Shown here one piece after another: positions 32,570 through 40,977 of a stretch of 64,000 bases of DNA. Within the stretch, counting starts at the first letter, position 1, and every line of letters starts with the position of its first letter. Made by a program: the position numbers and the translations under genes. This DNA is from Brevibacterium spongiae (GTDB taxonomy: Bacteria; Actinomycetota; Actinomycetes; Actinomycetales; Brevibacteriaceae), in NCBI RefSeq assembly GCF_026168515.1, contig NZ_CP093443.1:3782001-3846000 (forward strand), in the 5' to 3' direction. Under the pieces are notes generated by a model. It saw nothing but the letters and a program-made list of their open reading frames with translations, had not been told where the DNA came from and did not search any database.

Positions 32570-33406
32570 GCGGGCGAAGGCGAAGCCGCTCGACCCCCAT
32601 CGTATGAGCGGCCTGGGCACCATCGGAGCCACCAGACCGGCCAGCCGATACGCGCGGCCGGGCACCGAGACGACCTTGCCCCCACGGGCATCGCGCAGCG
32701 ACTCCCGAACGACCTGATCGACGCTCAACCAGAGCAGGTCGGGACCGGGACGCTCCACGCCGAGGCGGTCATGGAACTCTGTACGGATGAACCCGGGCAG
32801 GACTGCAGTGACCGTCACCGGCGTCGCCCGCAGCTCCCCGGCGAGCGCCTCTGTGAACACCAGTGTTGAGACCTTCGAGGCAGCGTACTGGCCCATCGTC
32901 GTCACCGCGGCCAGAGACGAGACGTTGAGGATGCCGCCGCGACCGCGGGCCCGCATCCTCCGGGCCGCGAGCAGCGACAGCTCACGCACGGCGCCGGTGA
33001 GCACCAGATCCTGATCATTGAGGTCCGCGATGTCGGTGTCCAGCAGCGCACCGCGCAGACCGTAGCCGGCATTGTTGATGAGGACATCGACCGTCTGAGA
33101 CTCGATGACTTCGGCGACCGCGTCGATGCCAGCCCTGTCCGAGAGGTCGGCGTTGACCACCTCTGCTGTGATTCCGTGAGCGGCACCCAACTGGTCGGAC
33201 AGTTCGCGCAGGCGCTGTTCGCTGCGGGCGACGAGCACGAGCTCATACCCTTCGGCGGCCAGGGTTCGGGCATAGCCGCTGCCCAATCCGGAACTCGCCC
33301 CGGTGATGAGGGCACGCGGTCGGGGTGCCCGGTCCCGCCTCGGCGAGGCCTCGCCACGGCTGTGTGACGATCCGCTTCGCTGCAACGGCGGGACCCTGAA
33401 GGTCAT
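32555..33406 (-). CDS. Short-chain dehydrogenase/reductase
   Basis: A 283-residue classical SDR. The cofactor loop is TGASSGLG, the NNAG motif is intact, serine is in LNVSSLAAV and the catalytic pair is Tyr-x3-Lys in QYAASK. Basic residues after the second strand (ARSEQRLREL) suggest NADP(H). An N-terminal extension of about 30 Arg/Ser/Pro-rich residues is unusual. The start overlaps the stop of the thioesterase-like gene (ATGA, 33403-33406), so the pair is co-translated; an acyl-CoA-related role is possible. The substrate is unknown. Confidence 0.85.
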   Translation of the reverse strand: MTFRVPPLQRSGSSHSRGEASPRRDRAPRPRALITGASSGLGSGYARTLAAEGYELVLVARSEQRLRELSDQLGAAHGITAEVVNADLSDRAGIDAVAEVIESQTVDVLINNAGYGLRGALLDTDIADLNDQDLVLTGAVRELSLLAARRMRARGRGGILNVSSLAAVTTMGQYAASKVSTLVFTEALAGELRATPVTVTAVLPGFIRTEFHDRLGVERPGPDLLWLSVDQVVRESLRDARGGKVVSVPGRAYRLAGLVAPMVPRPLIRWGSSGFAFARRRDH

Positions 33407-34227
33407 ACGGCGCCGTGACCTCGGCGCACGGTCAGCGACTGCACCGCGGTGCCGATGGGCCCGTGCTCATCGCTGATCACACTCGTGGTCTGCCCGAGCC
33501 CGGTCGGGCCGAAGGAGACCTCCGTATCGAATCCGACCCACCCGGCAACGGGTTCCCTGGTGAGGTGGATGGAGAGGTCGACGTTGGGGAAGAAGGTCGT
33601 CTTCGGGTTCTCGCGCACGGCCAGCCCGTTAGCGGTGTCGACGTACTTGACGAAGGCCGCGGTCGGCGGGTCGGTCTCACCGTCGACGAGCGGATAGGGA
33701 CTGCGCACCCAGGACTGGGCGTAGCCGGGGTGGGCGTCGGCGCCCTGCCTGCCCTCGAGGGACGCGATGTAGCCGCCGCCCCAGCGGTGGGTGAACGGAA
33801 CGTCGGGCATCTCGGAGGCGTCCGGCAGCTTCTGCCATTCGTCGCCGGCGATCGCCTCGGTGTCGGAGGCCAGCAGCCGCCAGGCGCGGGCGATGATGCT
33901 TGTGCGCTCACCGTGGCGCATCTGAGCCTCGACGAGTTCGATGGTGCGCCCGGGGCGGATGACGTTGACGTCGATGGTGAACTCACCGGAGTGGATGACG
34001 CCGAGGATGTCGAAGGTCACCCGCGAGATCATCTTCTCACTCGGCAAGCGACGTTCGATCTCGGCCAGCACCATCCCCGAGGCGGGTGCGAGGTGCTGCT
34101 CGCCCGGCTGCCAGGCGCCCTGGCTGTGCAGGGTCGAGACGAGCCGGTTCTCGGACAGGCGCACATAGTAGGAGTCCGGGTAGGCGGCACCGTCGTGGCC
34201 GAGGTGATCATTGGGAGCATCAGGCAT
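33403..34227 (-). CDS. TesB-like acyl-CoA thioesterase family protein
   Basis: A 274-residue protein resembling double-hotdog thioesterases: LSENRLVSTLHSQGAW in the first half, MISRVTFDILGVIHSGEF and RPGRTIELVEAQM as the first hotdog sheet, and a second hotdog from about residue 180 with PNVDLSIHLTREP. It would hydrolyse acyl-CoA. It is upstream of the SDR with a four-base overlap. GTG or other starts near 34227 are possible; the ATG there gives the expected N-terminus. Confidence 0.75.
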   Translation of the reverse strand: MPDAPNDHLGHDGAAYPDSYYVRLSENRLVSTLHSQGAWQPGEQHLAPASGMVLAEIERRLPSEKMISRVTFDILGVIHSGEFTIDVNVIRPGRTIELVEAQMRHGERTSIIARAWRLLASDTEAIAGDEWQKLPDASEMPDVPFTHRWGGGYIASLEGRQGADAHPGYAQSWVRSPYPLVDGETDPPTAAFVKYVDTANGLAVRENPKTTFFPNVDLSIHLTREPVAGWVGFDTEVSFGPTGLGQTTSVISDEHGPIGTAVQSLTVRRGHGAV

Positions 34228-34321
34228 AGCACCAGTTTATCGACTCGGCGCCGGCGACTGCGCCCAGGGTGGGGACCCGTGCGCGCTTTCCCCTCCGGGG
34301 CCGACCGCTTAGGGTGGGAGG

Positions 34322-35116
34322 GTGAGAATCGCTACGTGGAATGTGAACTCGATCCGCGCCCGCCACGATCGCATCGGGGCCTGGCTGGATCGTTCGGATG
34401 TCGATGTCCTGGCCATCCAGGAGCTCAAGTGCAAGGATGCCCAGTTCCCTGAGGAGCTGTTCACCGAGCGCGGCTATGAAGTGAGCTTCCATGGCCTCAA
34501 CCAGTGGAACGGCGTGGCCATCGCCTCCCGCGTCGGGCTGGCCGACACGGAGATCGGCTTCGCGAACATCCCCGCTTTCGGAGCCGACGAACCCGTCGTC
34601 GAGGCCCGAGCTATCGCCGCCACCTGCAATGGTGTGCGCGTCTACTCCCTCTATGTGCCCAACGGTCGCGAACTCGACCACCCGCACTACGGCTACAAAC
34701 TCGAGTGGTACCGGGCACTGACGGACGACATCGCCGCCCAGCTGTCGGCGGAGCCGGAGAAGAAGCTCGTCCTCTGCGGCGACTTCAACGTCGCCCCGCT
34801 CGATGAGGACGTGTGGGACATGGCCGAATTCGACGGTGCCACCCACGTCTCGGATGCCGAGCGCAAGGCCTTCGACGACCTCCTCGGCGCCGGTCTGACC
34901 GAAGTCACCCGCCAGTTCACACCCGGGCCCGGCGTCTACACCTTCTGGGACTACCAGAAGCTGCGCTTCCCGAAGAAGCAGGGCATGCGCATCGACTTCC
35001 AGCTCGCCTCGCAGTCGCTGGCGGCCACTGCCGCCGCCGGTGAGATCGACCGCGAAGAGCGCAAGGGCAAGGGCGCGTCCGACCACGCCCCGGTCATCGT
35101 CGACTACGACCTCTGA
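34322..35116 (+). CDS. xthA: Exodeoxyribonuclease III
   Basis: A 264-residue exonuclease III. MRIATWNVNSIRAR, the metal-binding glutamate in LAIQELKCKD, YVPNGRELDHPHYGYKLEWY, LVLCGDFNVAP and the terminal SDHAPVIVDYDL are the family motifs. It cuts at abasic sites and removes 3' blocks during base-excision repair. The start is GTG at 34322, giving the normal N-terminus. It stands alone on the plus strand, divergent from the thioesterase gene. Confidence 0.95.
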   Translation: MRIATWNVNSIRARHDRIGAWLDRSDVDVLAIQELKCKDAQFPEELFTERGYEVSFHGLNQWNGVAIASRVGLADTEIGFANIPAFGADEPVVEARAIAATCNGVRVYSLYVPNGRELDHPHYGYKLEWYRALTDDIAAQLSAEPEKKLVLCGDFNVAPLDEDVWDMAEFDGATHVSDAERKAFDDLLGAGLTEVTRQFTPGPGVYTFWDYQKLRFPKKQGMRIDFQLASQSLAATAAAGEIDREERKGKGASDHAPVIVDYDL

Positions 35117-35258
35117 CGCGCCGGGGCCGTCCCGACGCGCGGACGAGCACCGATTTCGTCTCACCCCTTGGCACCGGGGCGCAACTTCAGCGGCGCAGCC
35201 ATAGACATCTCCCCTCTCTTCTGGTGAAGTTGAATCAGGAGCTAGGAAGGTGACGACG

Positions 35259-36173
35259 ATGTCAGCAACTGTCCGCGAACTGGTCGATGAGGCCTACGAT
35301 CGACGTGAGTCCACGTGGAGGGCCGCCCTGGAGACGGTCAACGACTGGGTCGAGTCCGTCCGCGCCGCCTCCTCCCTGCTCTCCGGGGACCGCATGCGCA
35401 TCGTCGACGGTCGGATCAAGGACCGGATGCGCACAGGTGAGAAGCTGCGCCGTAAGCTCGCCGACGCCAATGATGAGATCCACGAATCCGTCGAAGTCGA
35501 GAACCAGGTCATCGACGTCGTCGGCGCCCGGGTCGTCTGCCGCACCGAACGCGAACAGTCGGCCCTGTGGAATCTGCTCACCGAACCGGGCGATGACACG
35601 AACCTCTCCATCGCCGAGGTGCGCGACTACTCCGCGACCCCGAAGCCCTCCGGATACCGCGGACGTCACCTCATCGTCGAAGTCCCGTTCGACTCCGAGC
35701 CGTCCGTGCTCGTCGAGCTGCAGCTGCGCACGGTCATGCAGGACGCATGGTGCGTCCTCGCCGAGGAGCACCTGTTCAAACCCGGGCAGGCGCTGAAGTC
35801 CGATTCCCAGCAGGAACGGCTCTCCGTCATCCTCGCCGGGCTCATGGCCCAAGCCGACTCCGTGGCCGGTTATATCGCCGATGACGTCGGCGCGTACCTG
35901 GGTCTGGGCAATTCCGCCCCGCCACGCGCCTTCGCCGAGGTGGACGAACCGAGCGATCCGGCCATCGAGGTCACGATCCGCGAACTCAATCACTCGTATG
36001 TCCTCGCCGCCGACGAGGTGGGACGGCACGGCATCATCCGGCTCGAAACGCTCGGGCTGACTCCCGACAATCCCGAGCGTTCGGCGTTCCCGCATCCCGG
36101 CGACAAGCTGCAGGTGCGGATGGATGAGTCGAAGAACACCCGCTACTTCATTCCGGTCTCGCAGGACGGCTGA
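35259..36173 (+). CDS. RelA/SpoT-domain (p)ppGpp synthetase-like protein
   Basis: A 304-residue protein with the synthetase domain of RelA/SpoT proteins (RIKDRMRTGEKLRRKL, DVVGARVVC, KPSGYRGRHLIVEV, VELQLRTVMQDAWCVLAEEH) and no HD hydrolase or TGS/ACT regions, like small alarmone synthetases. Those transfer pyrophosphate from ATP to GDP/GTP. The sequence departs from the norm: the usual YRS motif reads YRG, so activity may be altered. I chose ATG 35259 because AGGAAGG is spaced for it and not for the GTG at 35250. The C-terminal 100 residues are unassigned. Confidence 0.8.
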   Translation: MSATVRELVDEAYDRRESTWRAALETVNDWVESVRAASSLLSGDRMRIVDGRIKDRMRTGEKLRRKLADANDEIHESVEVENQVIDVVGARVVCRTEREQSALWNLLTEPGDDTNLSIAEVRDYSATPKPSGYRGRHLIVEVPFDSEPSVLVELQLRTVMQDAWCVLAEEHLFKPGQALKSDSQQERLSVILAGLMAQADSVAGYIADDVGAYLGLGNSAPPRAFAEVDEPSDPAIEVTIRELNHSYVLAADEVGRHGIIRLETLGLTPDNPERSAFPHPGDKLQVRMDESKNTRYFIPVSQDG

Positions 36174-36252
36174 GGAGCGTCCACCGCCGTCGACTGCCCC
36201 CTCGACGGACCCTCCCGGCACAGGCAGGCTCTACCGACTAGACTTGCGTCCC

Positions 36253-37131
36253 ATGGGAAAGAAGTCGAAGCGCTCCAAGGAAGAACTCATCGCCAAACGC
36301 CTCGCCAGGGCGCAGGCCACGGCGTTCGTCGCACGTCCGTTCGCGGACCTGCCGTTCGAAGCCGACCTCATCTGCCTGCGTGAGATCGTGCCCGCGGCCA
36401 CCGCGACCGCGAAGCTCACCGAGGAGCACGGCGGCCATGAGGTCACGATCACCTCACTGCTGCCCGCTGCCTGGCAGGCGTGGCGCCGCGATGACGGTGA
36501 GATCCTGGCCGGCATGCAGGTGCCCGTGTCCTCGACCGACGCCTCCCGCGATGTCGCCCGCGGCATCCTCGCCGCCGTCGAGGCGGAACCCGGCACCTCG
36601 ATCGAAGCGACGACCGAGCCCGGTGAGGGTCCGCGTCTGCAGGACATCCTCGACACCGCACACCCATTCGACGTCCGCGTGCTCGAGAACTTCGACTACT
36701 GGGCGCTGCCCGAGGCCGAGACCGACCCGGACGTCGGGGCCGCCCTCCAGCAGGCCAACGACTCGGTCGCTCCGACCGAGAAGCTCGCCTCCGTCGACTC
36801 CGCCTACTGGACCGAGATGTCCGGCCGCACCTACGTCCGCTGGGCCCGCCCCGAGGGTGAGGATCGCATCGTCGACGCCATGGCCCGCCTCCAGGCCGAG
36901 AACGCCAATGACCTCGGCGGCATCGGCTCGTTCCTCGGCTACTTCCGCGCCCACGGCATCATCATCCCCGTCTGGGAGCTCGAGTTCGGCACCCAGGTCG
37001 ACGACGTCGAAGAGCCCATCGCGGACTTCGGCAAGCGCATGGACGAAGCGCTGAACACGACCGAACCGATGAGCACCGAGGCCCGCCGCGTCCGCTCCGG
37101 CATCGTGTCCCGCCAGCTGACCATCCACTGA
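36253..37131 (+). CDS. DUF5926 family protein
   Basis: A 292-residue protein of unknown function that I recognise from actinobacteria by RPFADLPFEADLICLREIVPAATATA, followed by a conserved VTITSLLPAAWQAWRRDDG. It begins with a Lys/Arg-rich stretch (GKKSKRSKEEL). No catalytic motif is evident. It precedes the glycosyltransferase and pheA on the same strand, an order I associate with Micrococcales genomes. Confidence 0.8.
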   Translation: MGKKSKRSKEELIAKRLARAQATAFVARPFADLPFEADLICLREIVPAATATAKLTEEHGGHEVTITSLLPAAWQAWRRDDGEILAGMQVPVSSTDASRDVARGILAAVEAEPGTSIEATTEPGEGPRLQDILDTAHPFDVRVLENFDYWALPEAETDPDVGAALQQANDSVAPTEKLASVDSAYWTEMSGRTYVRWARPEGEDRIVDAMARLQAENANDLGGIGSFLGYFRAHGIIIPVWELEFGTQVDDVEEPIADFGKRMDEALNTTEPMSTEARRVRSGIVSRQLTIH

Positions 37132-37218
37132 CATCCGCCACCCAGCCGGGCGGGGTGGGCACGGAATCGTCCGTGCCCGGCCCCGCCTCGGCGCCGGTGT
37201 CGGATGAGGAGAACCCGC

Positions 37219-38073
37219 ATGAGCGCACATCCGAACCCCGCCCCCGAGGCGGTCGCCGCCATCATCCCCGCGATGAACGAATCCCAGCGCATCGGTGCCA
37301 CCGTGACCGCGGCCAAGCAGATTCCCGGGGTCGACATCGTCCTCGTCGTCGACGACGGATCGACCGATGACACGGGCACCCGGGCCCGCCGGGCCGGTGC
37401 CGAGGTGATCACCCACCCGAAGAACAAGGGCAAGGCCGCGGCGATGATGACCGGGGCGTTCGCCCTGCGCAACCGTGAGATCTCCGACGCCGATCCAGGT
37501 GTCGAACCGAAGCATCGGGCGCTGCTGTTCATCGACGGCGACCTCGAGGATTCGGCGATCAACACCGCTCCCCTGACCGCGCCCGTGCTCGCTGGAACTG
37601 CGGACATGACGATCGCGATCCTGCCCGCGCAGAAGCGCAGGGGCGGGGGCTTCGGCTTCGTCGTGGGCCTGGCGAAGAAGGGCATCGCCGAGCTCTCCGG
37701 GTTCGAGGCCACCCAGCCGCTGTCGGGCATGCGCTGCCTCTCGCGGGAGGCCTTCGACGCGGCTCTGCCGTTCGCTGCGGGATGGGGTGTCGAGGCGGCC
37801 ATGACCATCGACGTCGTCAACGCCGGACTGCGCGTGGAAGAGGTCGAATGCGACCTCCACCACCGGGTCACCGGCCGCGATCTGAAAGCGCAGCTGCACC
37901 GCGCCGCCCAGTACCGCGACGTCGCCCGAGCGATCCTCGCCCGCCGCATCCGCGCGAAGCGGAATGGCGGGGCACTGCCAGGTGGCGCGGCGGCACCGTC
38001 CGGCCCTGCCGAGTCCGCACAGAATTCCTCCGACCAGCACAGCTCGGACCAGCACAAGGAGACCGGCAAGTGA
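37219..38073 (+). CDS. Family 2 glycosyltransferase
   Basis: A 284-residue GT-A enzyme: VAAIIPAMNESQRIG at the N-terminus, LVVDDGSTDDT for nucleotide binding, FIDGDLEDS as the metal-binding DXD region and the acceptor-side GWGVEAAMTIDVVNAG. It resembles soluble relatives of polyprenyl-phosphate or glucosyl-3-phosphoglycerate synthases; the substrate is not readable. The start at 37219 has GAGGAG nine bases upstream. Its stop overlaps the pheA GTG (GTGA), so both are coupled. The last 25 residues are Ser/Gln/His-rich. Confidence 0.85.
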   Translation: MSAHPNPAPEAVAAIIPAMNESQRIGATVTAAKQIPGVDIVLVVDDGSTDDTGTRARRAGAEVITHPKNKGKAAAMMTGAFALRNREISDADPGVEPKHRALLFIDGDLEDSAINTAPLTAPVLAGTADMTIAILPAQKRRGGGFGFVVGLAKKGIAELSGFEATQPLSGMRCLSREAFDAALPFAAGWGVEAAMTIDVVNAGLRVEEVECDLHHRVTGRDLKAQLHRAAQYRDVARAILARRIRAKRNGGALPGGAAAPSGPAESAQNSSDQHSSDQHKETGK

Positions 38074-39008
38074 GCCTCAACCGTTTCGCGTACCTCGGTC
38101 CGGAGGCCACCTTCACCGAGGCGGCCCTGTTCAGCTTCCTCGACTCCCGGAACCTGCGCGCTGAGGCCACGACGCATCCGATGCGCAATGCACCCTCGGC
38201 GCTCGATGCGGTGCTCGAGGGTGACTGCGATGCCGCGGTCGTGCCGATCGAGAATTCCCTCGAAGGCGGAGTTCCCGCCACGATCGATGCGCTGACCGAG
38301 AACGGCCGCCTGCAGATCATCGCTGAGGTGGTCGTTCCCGTCCGCTTCGTCCTGGCCGTGAAGCCGGGGACGACGCGGGAGGAGATCACCACCTTCGGCT
38401 CCCATCCGCACGGTGAGGCGCAGGTGCGCGCGTTCATGAACGAGAACTTCCCCGAAGCCGTCTACCTGCCGACCTCCTCGACTGCCGCGGCCGCCCGGGA
38501 TCTGGCCAATGACGCCGGCGACCATATGGCCGCCGTCTGCCCGGCGCTGGCCGCGCAGCGCTACGGGCTCGAGGTCGTCGCCGAGGACATCGGCGACCGC
38601 AAAGACGCCGTCACCAGATTCGTCGTCGTCACCCGCCCGGGTCCTCTGCCCGCGCCGACCGGGGCGGATAAGACGACGATCGTCGCGGCCCTGCGCTCGG
38701 ACCGCGCTGGTTCGCTGCTCGAACTGCTCGAACAGTTCTCCAGCCGCGGCGTGAATATGTCCCGCATCGAATCCCGTCCGACCGGTGACGGGCTGGGCCT
38801 CTACCAGTTCTCGATCGACCTGCTCGGGCACATCCATGAGGCGCGGATGGCCGAAGCCCTGCAGGGAGTTCACCGGGCGGCGCTCAAACTGCACTTCCTC
38901 GGCAGCTACCCGAGTTCCGACGGAGCCGTGGTGCCCGTCGACCCGACGACGACGGATGAGTCCTTCGCCGCAGCCGCCGACTGGTTGGAGCACACCCTCC
39001 ACGGCTGA
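38070..39008 (+). CDS. pheA: Prephenate dehydratase
   Basis: A 312-residue enzyme that converts prephenate to phenylpyruvate in phenylalanine synthesis. The N-terminal part shows FAYLGPEATFTEAA, VPIENSLEGGVPATID and the catalytic threonine in DAVTRFVVV; the C-terminal ACT domain with the ESRP motif (NMSRIESRPTG) is the phenylalanine-binding regulatory part. The start is GTG at 38070 inside a GTGA overlap. The last 48 bases recur with four changes at 40700-40747, so this gene end is a probable integration site of the following island. Confidence 0.92.
   Translation: MSLNRFAYLGPEATFTEAALFSFLDSRNLRAEATTHPMRNAPSALDAVLEGDCDAAVVPIENSLEGGVPATIDALTENGRLQIIAEVVVPVRFVLAVKPGTTREEITTFGSHPHGEAQVRAFMNENFPEAVYLPTSSTAAAARDLANDAGDHMAAVCPALAAQRYGLEVVAEDIGDRKDAVTRFVVVTRPGPLPAPTGADKTTIVAALRSDRAGSLLELLEQFSSRGVNMSRIESRPTGDGLGLYQFSIDLLGHIHEARMAEALQGVHRAALKLHFLGSYPSSDGAVVPVDPTTTDESFAAAADWLEHTLHG
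38961..39008 (+). repeat. Putative left attachment copy in the pheA 3' end
   Basis: These 48 bases, the last 16 codons of pheA with stop, are matched by 40700-40747 in the same orientation with four mismatches. The gene stays intact with this copy, as happens when an element integrates into a gene end and replaces it. Confidence 0.65.
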
Positions 39009-39449
39009 TCGGATTGGGCAGCTGATCGTCTGCAGCGGCACAACCACAGGAATACCCCTGATGCAGTACATGACGACTGCCTGCGAGCCACGGTTCCTCG
39101 GAGGCTTTGCTCTTCGATGTCACCACGACGGATCACGTTCCTGCGAAAGACGCGCACAATCTACACTTCGTGAGGTAAGAGTCGCTCGATTAAGAGACCT
39201 CTGACGGCGGCTAGTTTCCAAAGCTGAAGTCCTGATACCGAATCACCTCGAAAACCAGTCAGCTCGCTCACGCACCGATCGCCTGTATCGGATGCATGTT
39301 GTCGCACATGTCAGGACGACTTCCACACACCATTGACCACAAGTCTGCTTGTGAATTAGCGTGGTGACTGTTGCTGGCAACTGATTTCTACCAAGACCTC
39401 CGTCGGTTGAATGAACACACCGGCGGCAGAGTTCCGAAAGGAGAGCGGC
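39009..39449. promoter_or_regulatory. Left non-coding part of the island with a promoter-like dyad
   Basis: No gene is seen in these 440 bases. TTGACC at 39333-39338 is a plausible -35, and a perfect dyad CACAAG-TCTG-CTTGTG at 39338-39353 overlaps its end and the spacer, as a repressor site would. It lies about 100 bases before the TTG start at 39450. Confidence 0.4.
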
Positions 39450-40055
39450 TTGAGCTTGACACGAGCCACAACGGCTGCTGTAACGACCATCGCATTAATG
39501 CTCCCACTATCACAGATGTCGCAACCTGCCTTTGGCGTGGAAGCAACCGGCGAATCACGGGAGACAGTCAAAGAACTTCGAGTCACAGGATTCGACAAAG
39601 ACGTAGCCCGGGAACATGGTTACCGTATCGAACAGGGTGAAGACGGAACGTTCAGTTCAGTTCCAGTAACAAGAGAAGCCAAAGACGAAGCCAAGGCTCT
39701 GAAAACGCAATCATCCGACGGCGGCCTGGACGTGCAAAGCACAGTTTCCGGAACATGCGGCAAGTCCAGTCTTTACGTAGGTACGCCATCGTCGAAGAAG
39801 ATCCAGATAGATACTGGCTACACAATCACTCTGGATATACCTGCACACCGCACCTGGGGGGTCTCGGGCTCTGTGGGAAGTGGAACCTTTGACGAAGACT
39901 TTTCAGGCTTCTCGGCGAAGTCCGACTGGTCAGAGACTCGGCAGGTCAAAGTTGGAGATTCGTCGTCTGGGTTTGCACAGCTCAATGACAATTCGAAAGT
40001 CGTGCTCACCACCGGAGTCGTATGCAAGGACATGAACCCTTCTGACAAATGGTGA
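39450..40055 (+). CDS. Secreted protein of unknown function (island gene 1)
   Basis: A 201-residue protein with an evident signal peptide (LTRATTAAVTTIALMLPLSQ with a likely cut after QPAFG). I place the start at TTG 39450 because AAAGGAGAG lies at 39437-39445; an ATG at 39411 lacks such a site. The mature protein is polar, with two cysteines (SGTCGKSS and GVVCKD) that could form a disulfide, and a Gly/Ser/Thr beta-rich C-terminal half. I do not recognise it. Its base composition is unlike its neighbours. It may be a cell-surface or exported effector-like protein; no evidence for a specific role. Confidence 0.65.
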   Translation: MSLTRATTAAVTTIALMLPLSQMSQPAFGVEATGESRETVKELRVTGFDKDVAREHGYRIEQGEDGTFSSVPVTREAKDEAKALKTQSSDGGLDVQSTVSGTCGKSSLYVGTPSSKKIQIDTGYTITLDIPAHRTWGVSGSVGSGTFDEDFSGFSAKSDWSETRQVKVGDSSSGFAQLNDNSKVVLTTGVVCKDMNPSDKW

Positions 40056-40061
40056 AGAGTC

Positions 40062-40101
40062 GATCGATCGGCGGTCCCGCCCGTGGGACCGCCGATCGAT
40101 C
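40062..40101. terminator. Strong hairpin between the island genes
   Basis: Two perfect 17-base arms (40062-40078 and 40085-40101) with a 6-base loop start seven bases after the stop at 40055. No T run follows. It probably ends the first gene or reduces transcription into the second. Confidence 0.75.
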
Positions 40102-40133
40102 AGTTCGCAGATAGAAAGATTGGAATTGTCATA

Positions 40134-40688
40134 ATGCCCGAATCCGCAACAACATCAAGTGCCCTAAAGAACTTAACAGTCGACTCGAAACCAACTGGCT
40201 TGCTGCGGCTTCTATACCTTCGGCACGCTTGGGGCGTTGATGTCAGGCCCGATGTACCAGCACCTTCTCCTGCCCCGCACGTAGGCGAAACTGTCCGCCC
40301 GCAGTCCGCCACCACTTTGGAGTTGGAATACTGGTGGTCTGAGCTGTGGGACGACCGAATTCGCTGGTATTCAGAGCACGGTGCTGAACAACCTGGCTCG
40401 GTTCCGCGCATGCCGCAGTGGAATCATATGGATGCGAGTGACGACGGTATAGATTTGGCCGCGTTCGACAGCTGGGCCTGGCCTTTACGGGAGCAGGGGA
40501 AGTCCACGCAACCAGAGCATGCACTGACACACGCATTGACAGTTGCACGCAGACAAGGACTCAGGAGCATTACTGTGCTTCCGATGGGAGAAGATTACGT
40601 CCAAAAACCAACGAGCTCTGGATTGGTTGTGTCAACCTCTGTCCGTGCGAATCCAACAAAATACGCATCCGTGCTGATGGGCTCGTAG
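40134..40688 (+). CDS. Unknown protein (island gene 2)
   Basis: A 184-residue protein with no signal peptide or membrane helix. It contains several tryptophans (LELEYWWSELWDDRIRWYSEH, and DSWAWPLREQG) and a Pro-rich segment near residue 45. I do not recognise a family. The ATG at 40134 is chosen because the frame before it lies within the hairpin; the ribosome site is weak (GGAA). As the partner of a secreted protein it might be an immunity or export-related protein, but this is a guess from position only. Confidence 0.5.
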   Translation: MPESATTSSALKNLTVDSKPTGLLRLLYLRHAWGVDVRPDVPAPSPAPHVGETVRPQSATTLELEYWWSELWDDRIRWYSEHGAEQPGSVPRMPQWNHMDASDDGIDLAAFDSWAWPLREQGKSTQPEHALTHALTVARRQGLRSITVLPMGEDYVQKPTSSGLVVSTSVRANPTKYASVLMGS

Positions 40689-40699
40689 CAAACACCAGT

Positions 40700-40747
40700 T
40701 CCTTCGCCGCAGCCGCCGATTGGCTGGAGAAGACCCTCCACGGCTGA
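40700..40747 (+). repeat. Putative right attachment copy (pheA-like 3' end)
   Basis: This is the second, near-identical copy of the last 16 codons of pheA with the stop, without the rest of the gene. The four differences from 38961-39008 suggest that one copy came with the island rather than a recent duplication. Confidence 0.65.
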
Positions 40748-40879
40748 ACATCTCTGCCGACCGACGACACGCCGCTGTGCGTCAGCGACCGGAAGTCGCG
40801 AGGCTCAGAATATCGCTCATCGCGGCGCATCAGGCCCCTACTCGCCGCTGAGTCTGCAATACTGATGCCTACTGGTAGG

Positions 40880-40935
40880 TAAGTGGGTCCAGATTGTCAG
40901 AATCCGGCCCGTTGCGGACAATCTGGACCCACTTA
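40880..40935. repeat. Perfect 19-base inverted repeat before the FAD dehydrogenase gene
   Basis: Arms 40880-40898 and 40917-40935 are perfect over 19 bases with an 18-base loop. It lies 42 bases before the ATG and could be a terminator for the island side, an operator or a dispersed palindrome. Confidence 0.65.
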
Positions 40936-40977
40936 ACGTCGGTTCAACCGCCGACGGATGCGACAGAGGAGTCGACG

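Larger units (their letters stand above)
39009..40699. mobile_element. Small genomic island between pheA-end repeats
   Basis: About 1.7 kb, visibly poorer in G and C than both flanks, bounded by the 48-bp direct repeats. It holds a secreted protein gene, a strong hairpin and an unknown gene, and no copy of the GCCGAGGCGG motif that is common on both sides. There is no integrase or transposase, so it is either a remnant, a passenger mobilised by another element, or a cassette. Transfer is inferred. Confidence 0.6.

Noticed and set aside
36454..39071. Two long minus-strand frames opposite DUF5926, the glycosyltransferase and pheA
   Set aside because: Shadow frames with no motif; the plus-strand genes are recognised families with overlaps and ribosome sites.
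39450..40688. Toxin-antitoxin or effector-immunity pair in the island
   Set aside because: No recognised toxin or antitoxin motif; only position and the signal peptide point that way, so it is not claimed.
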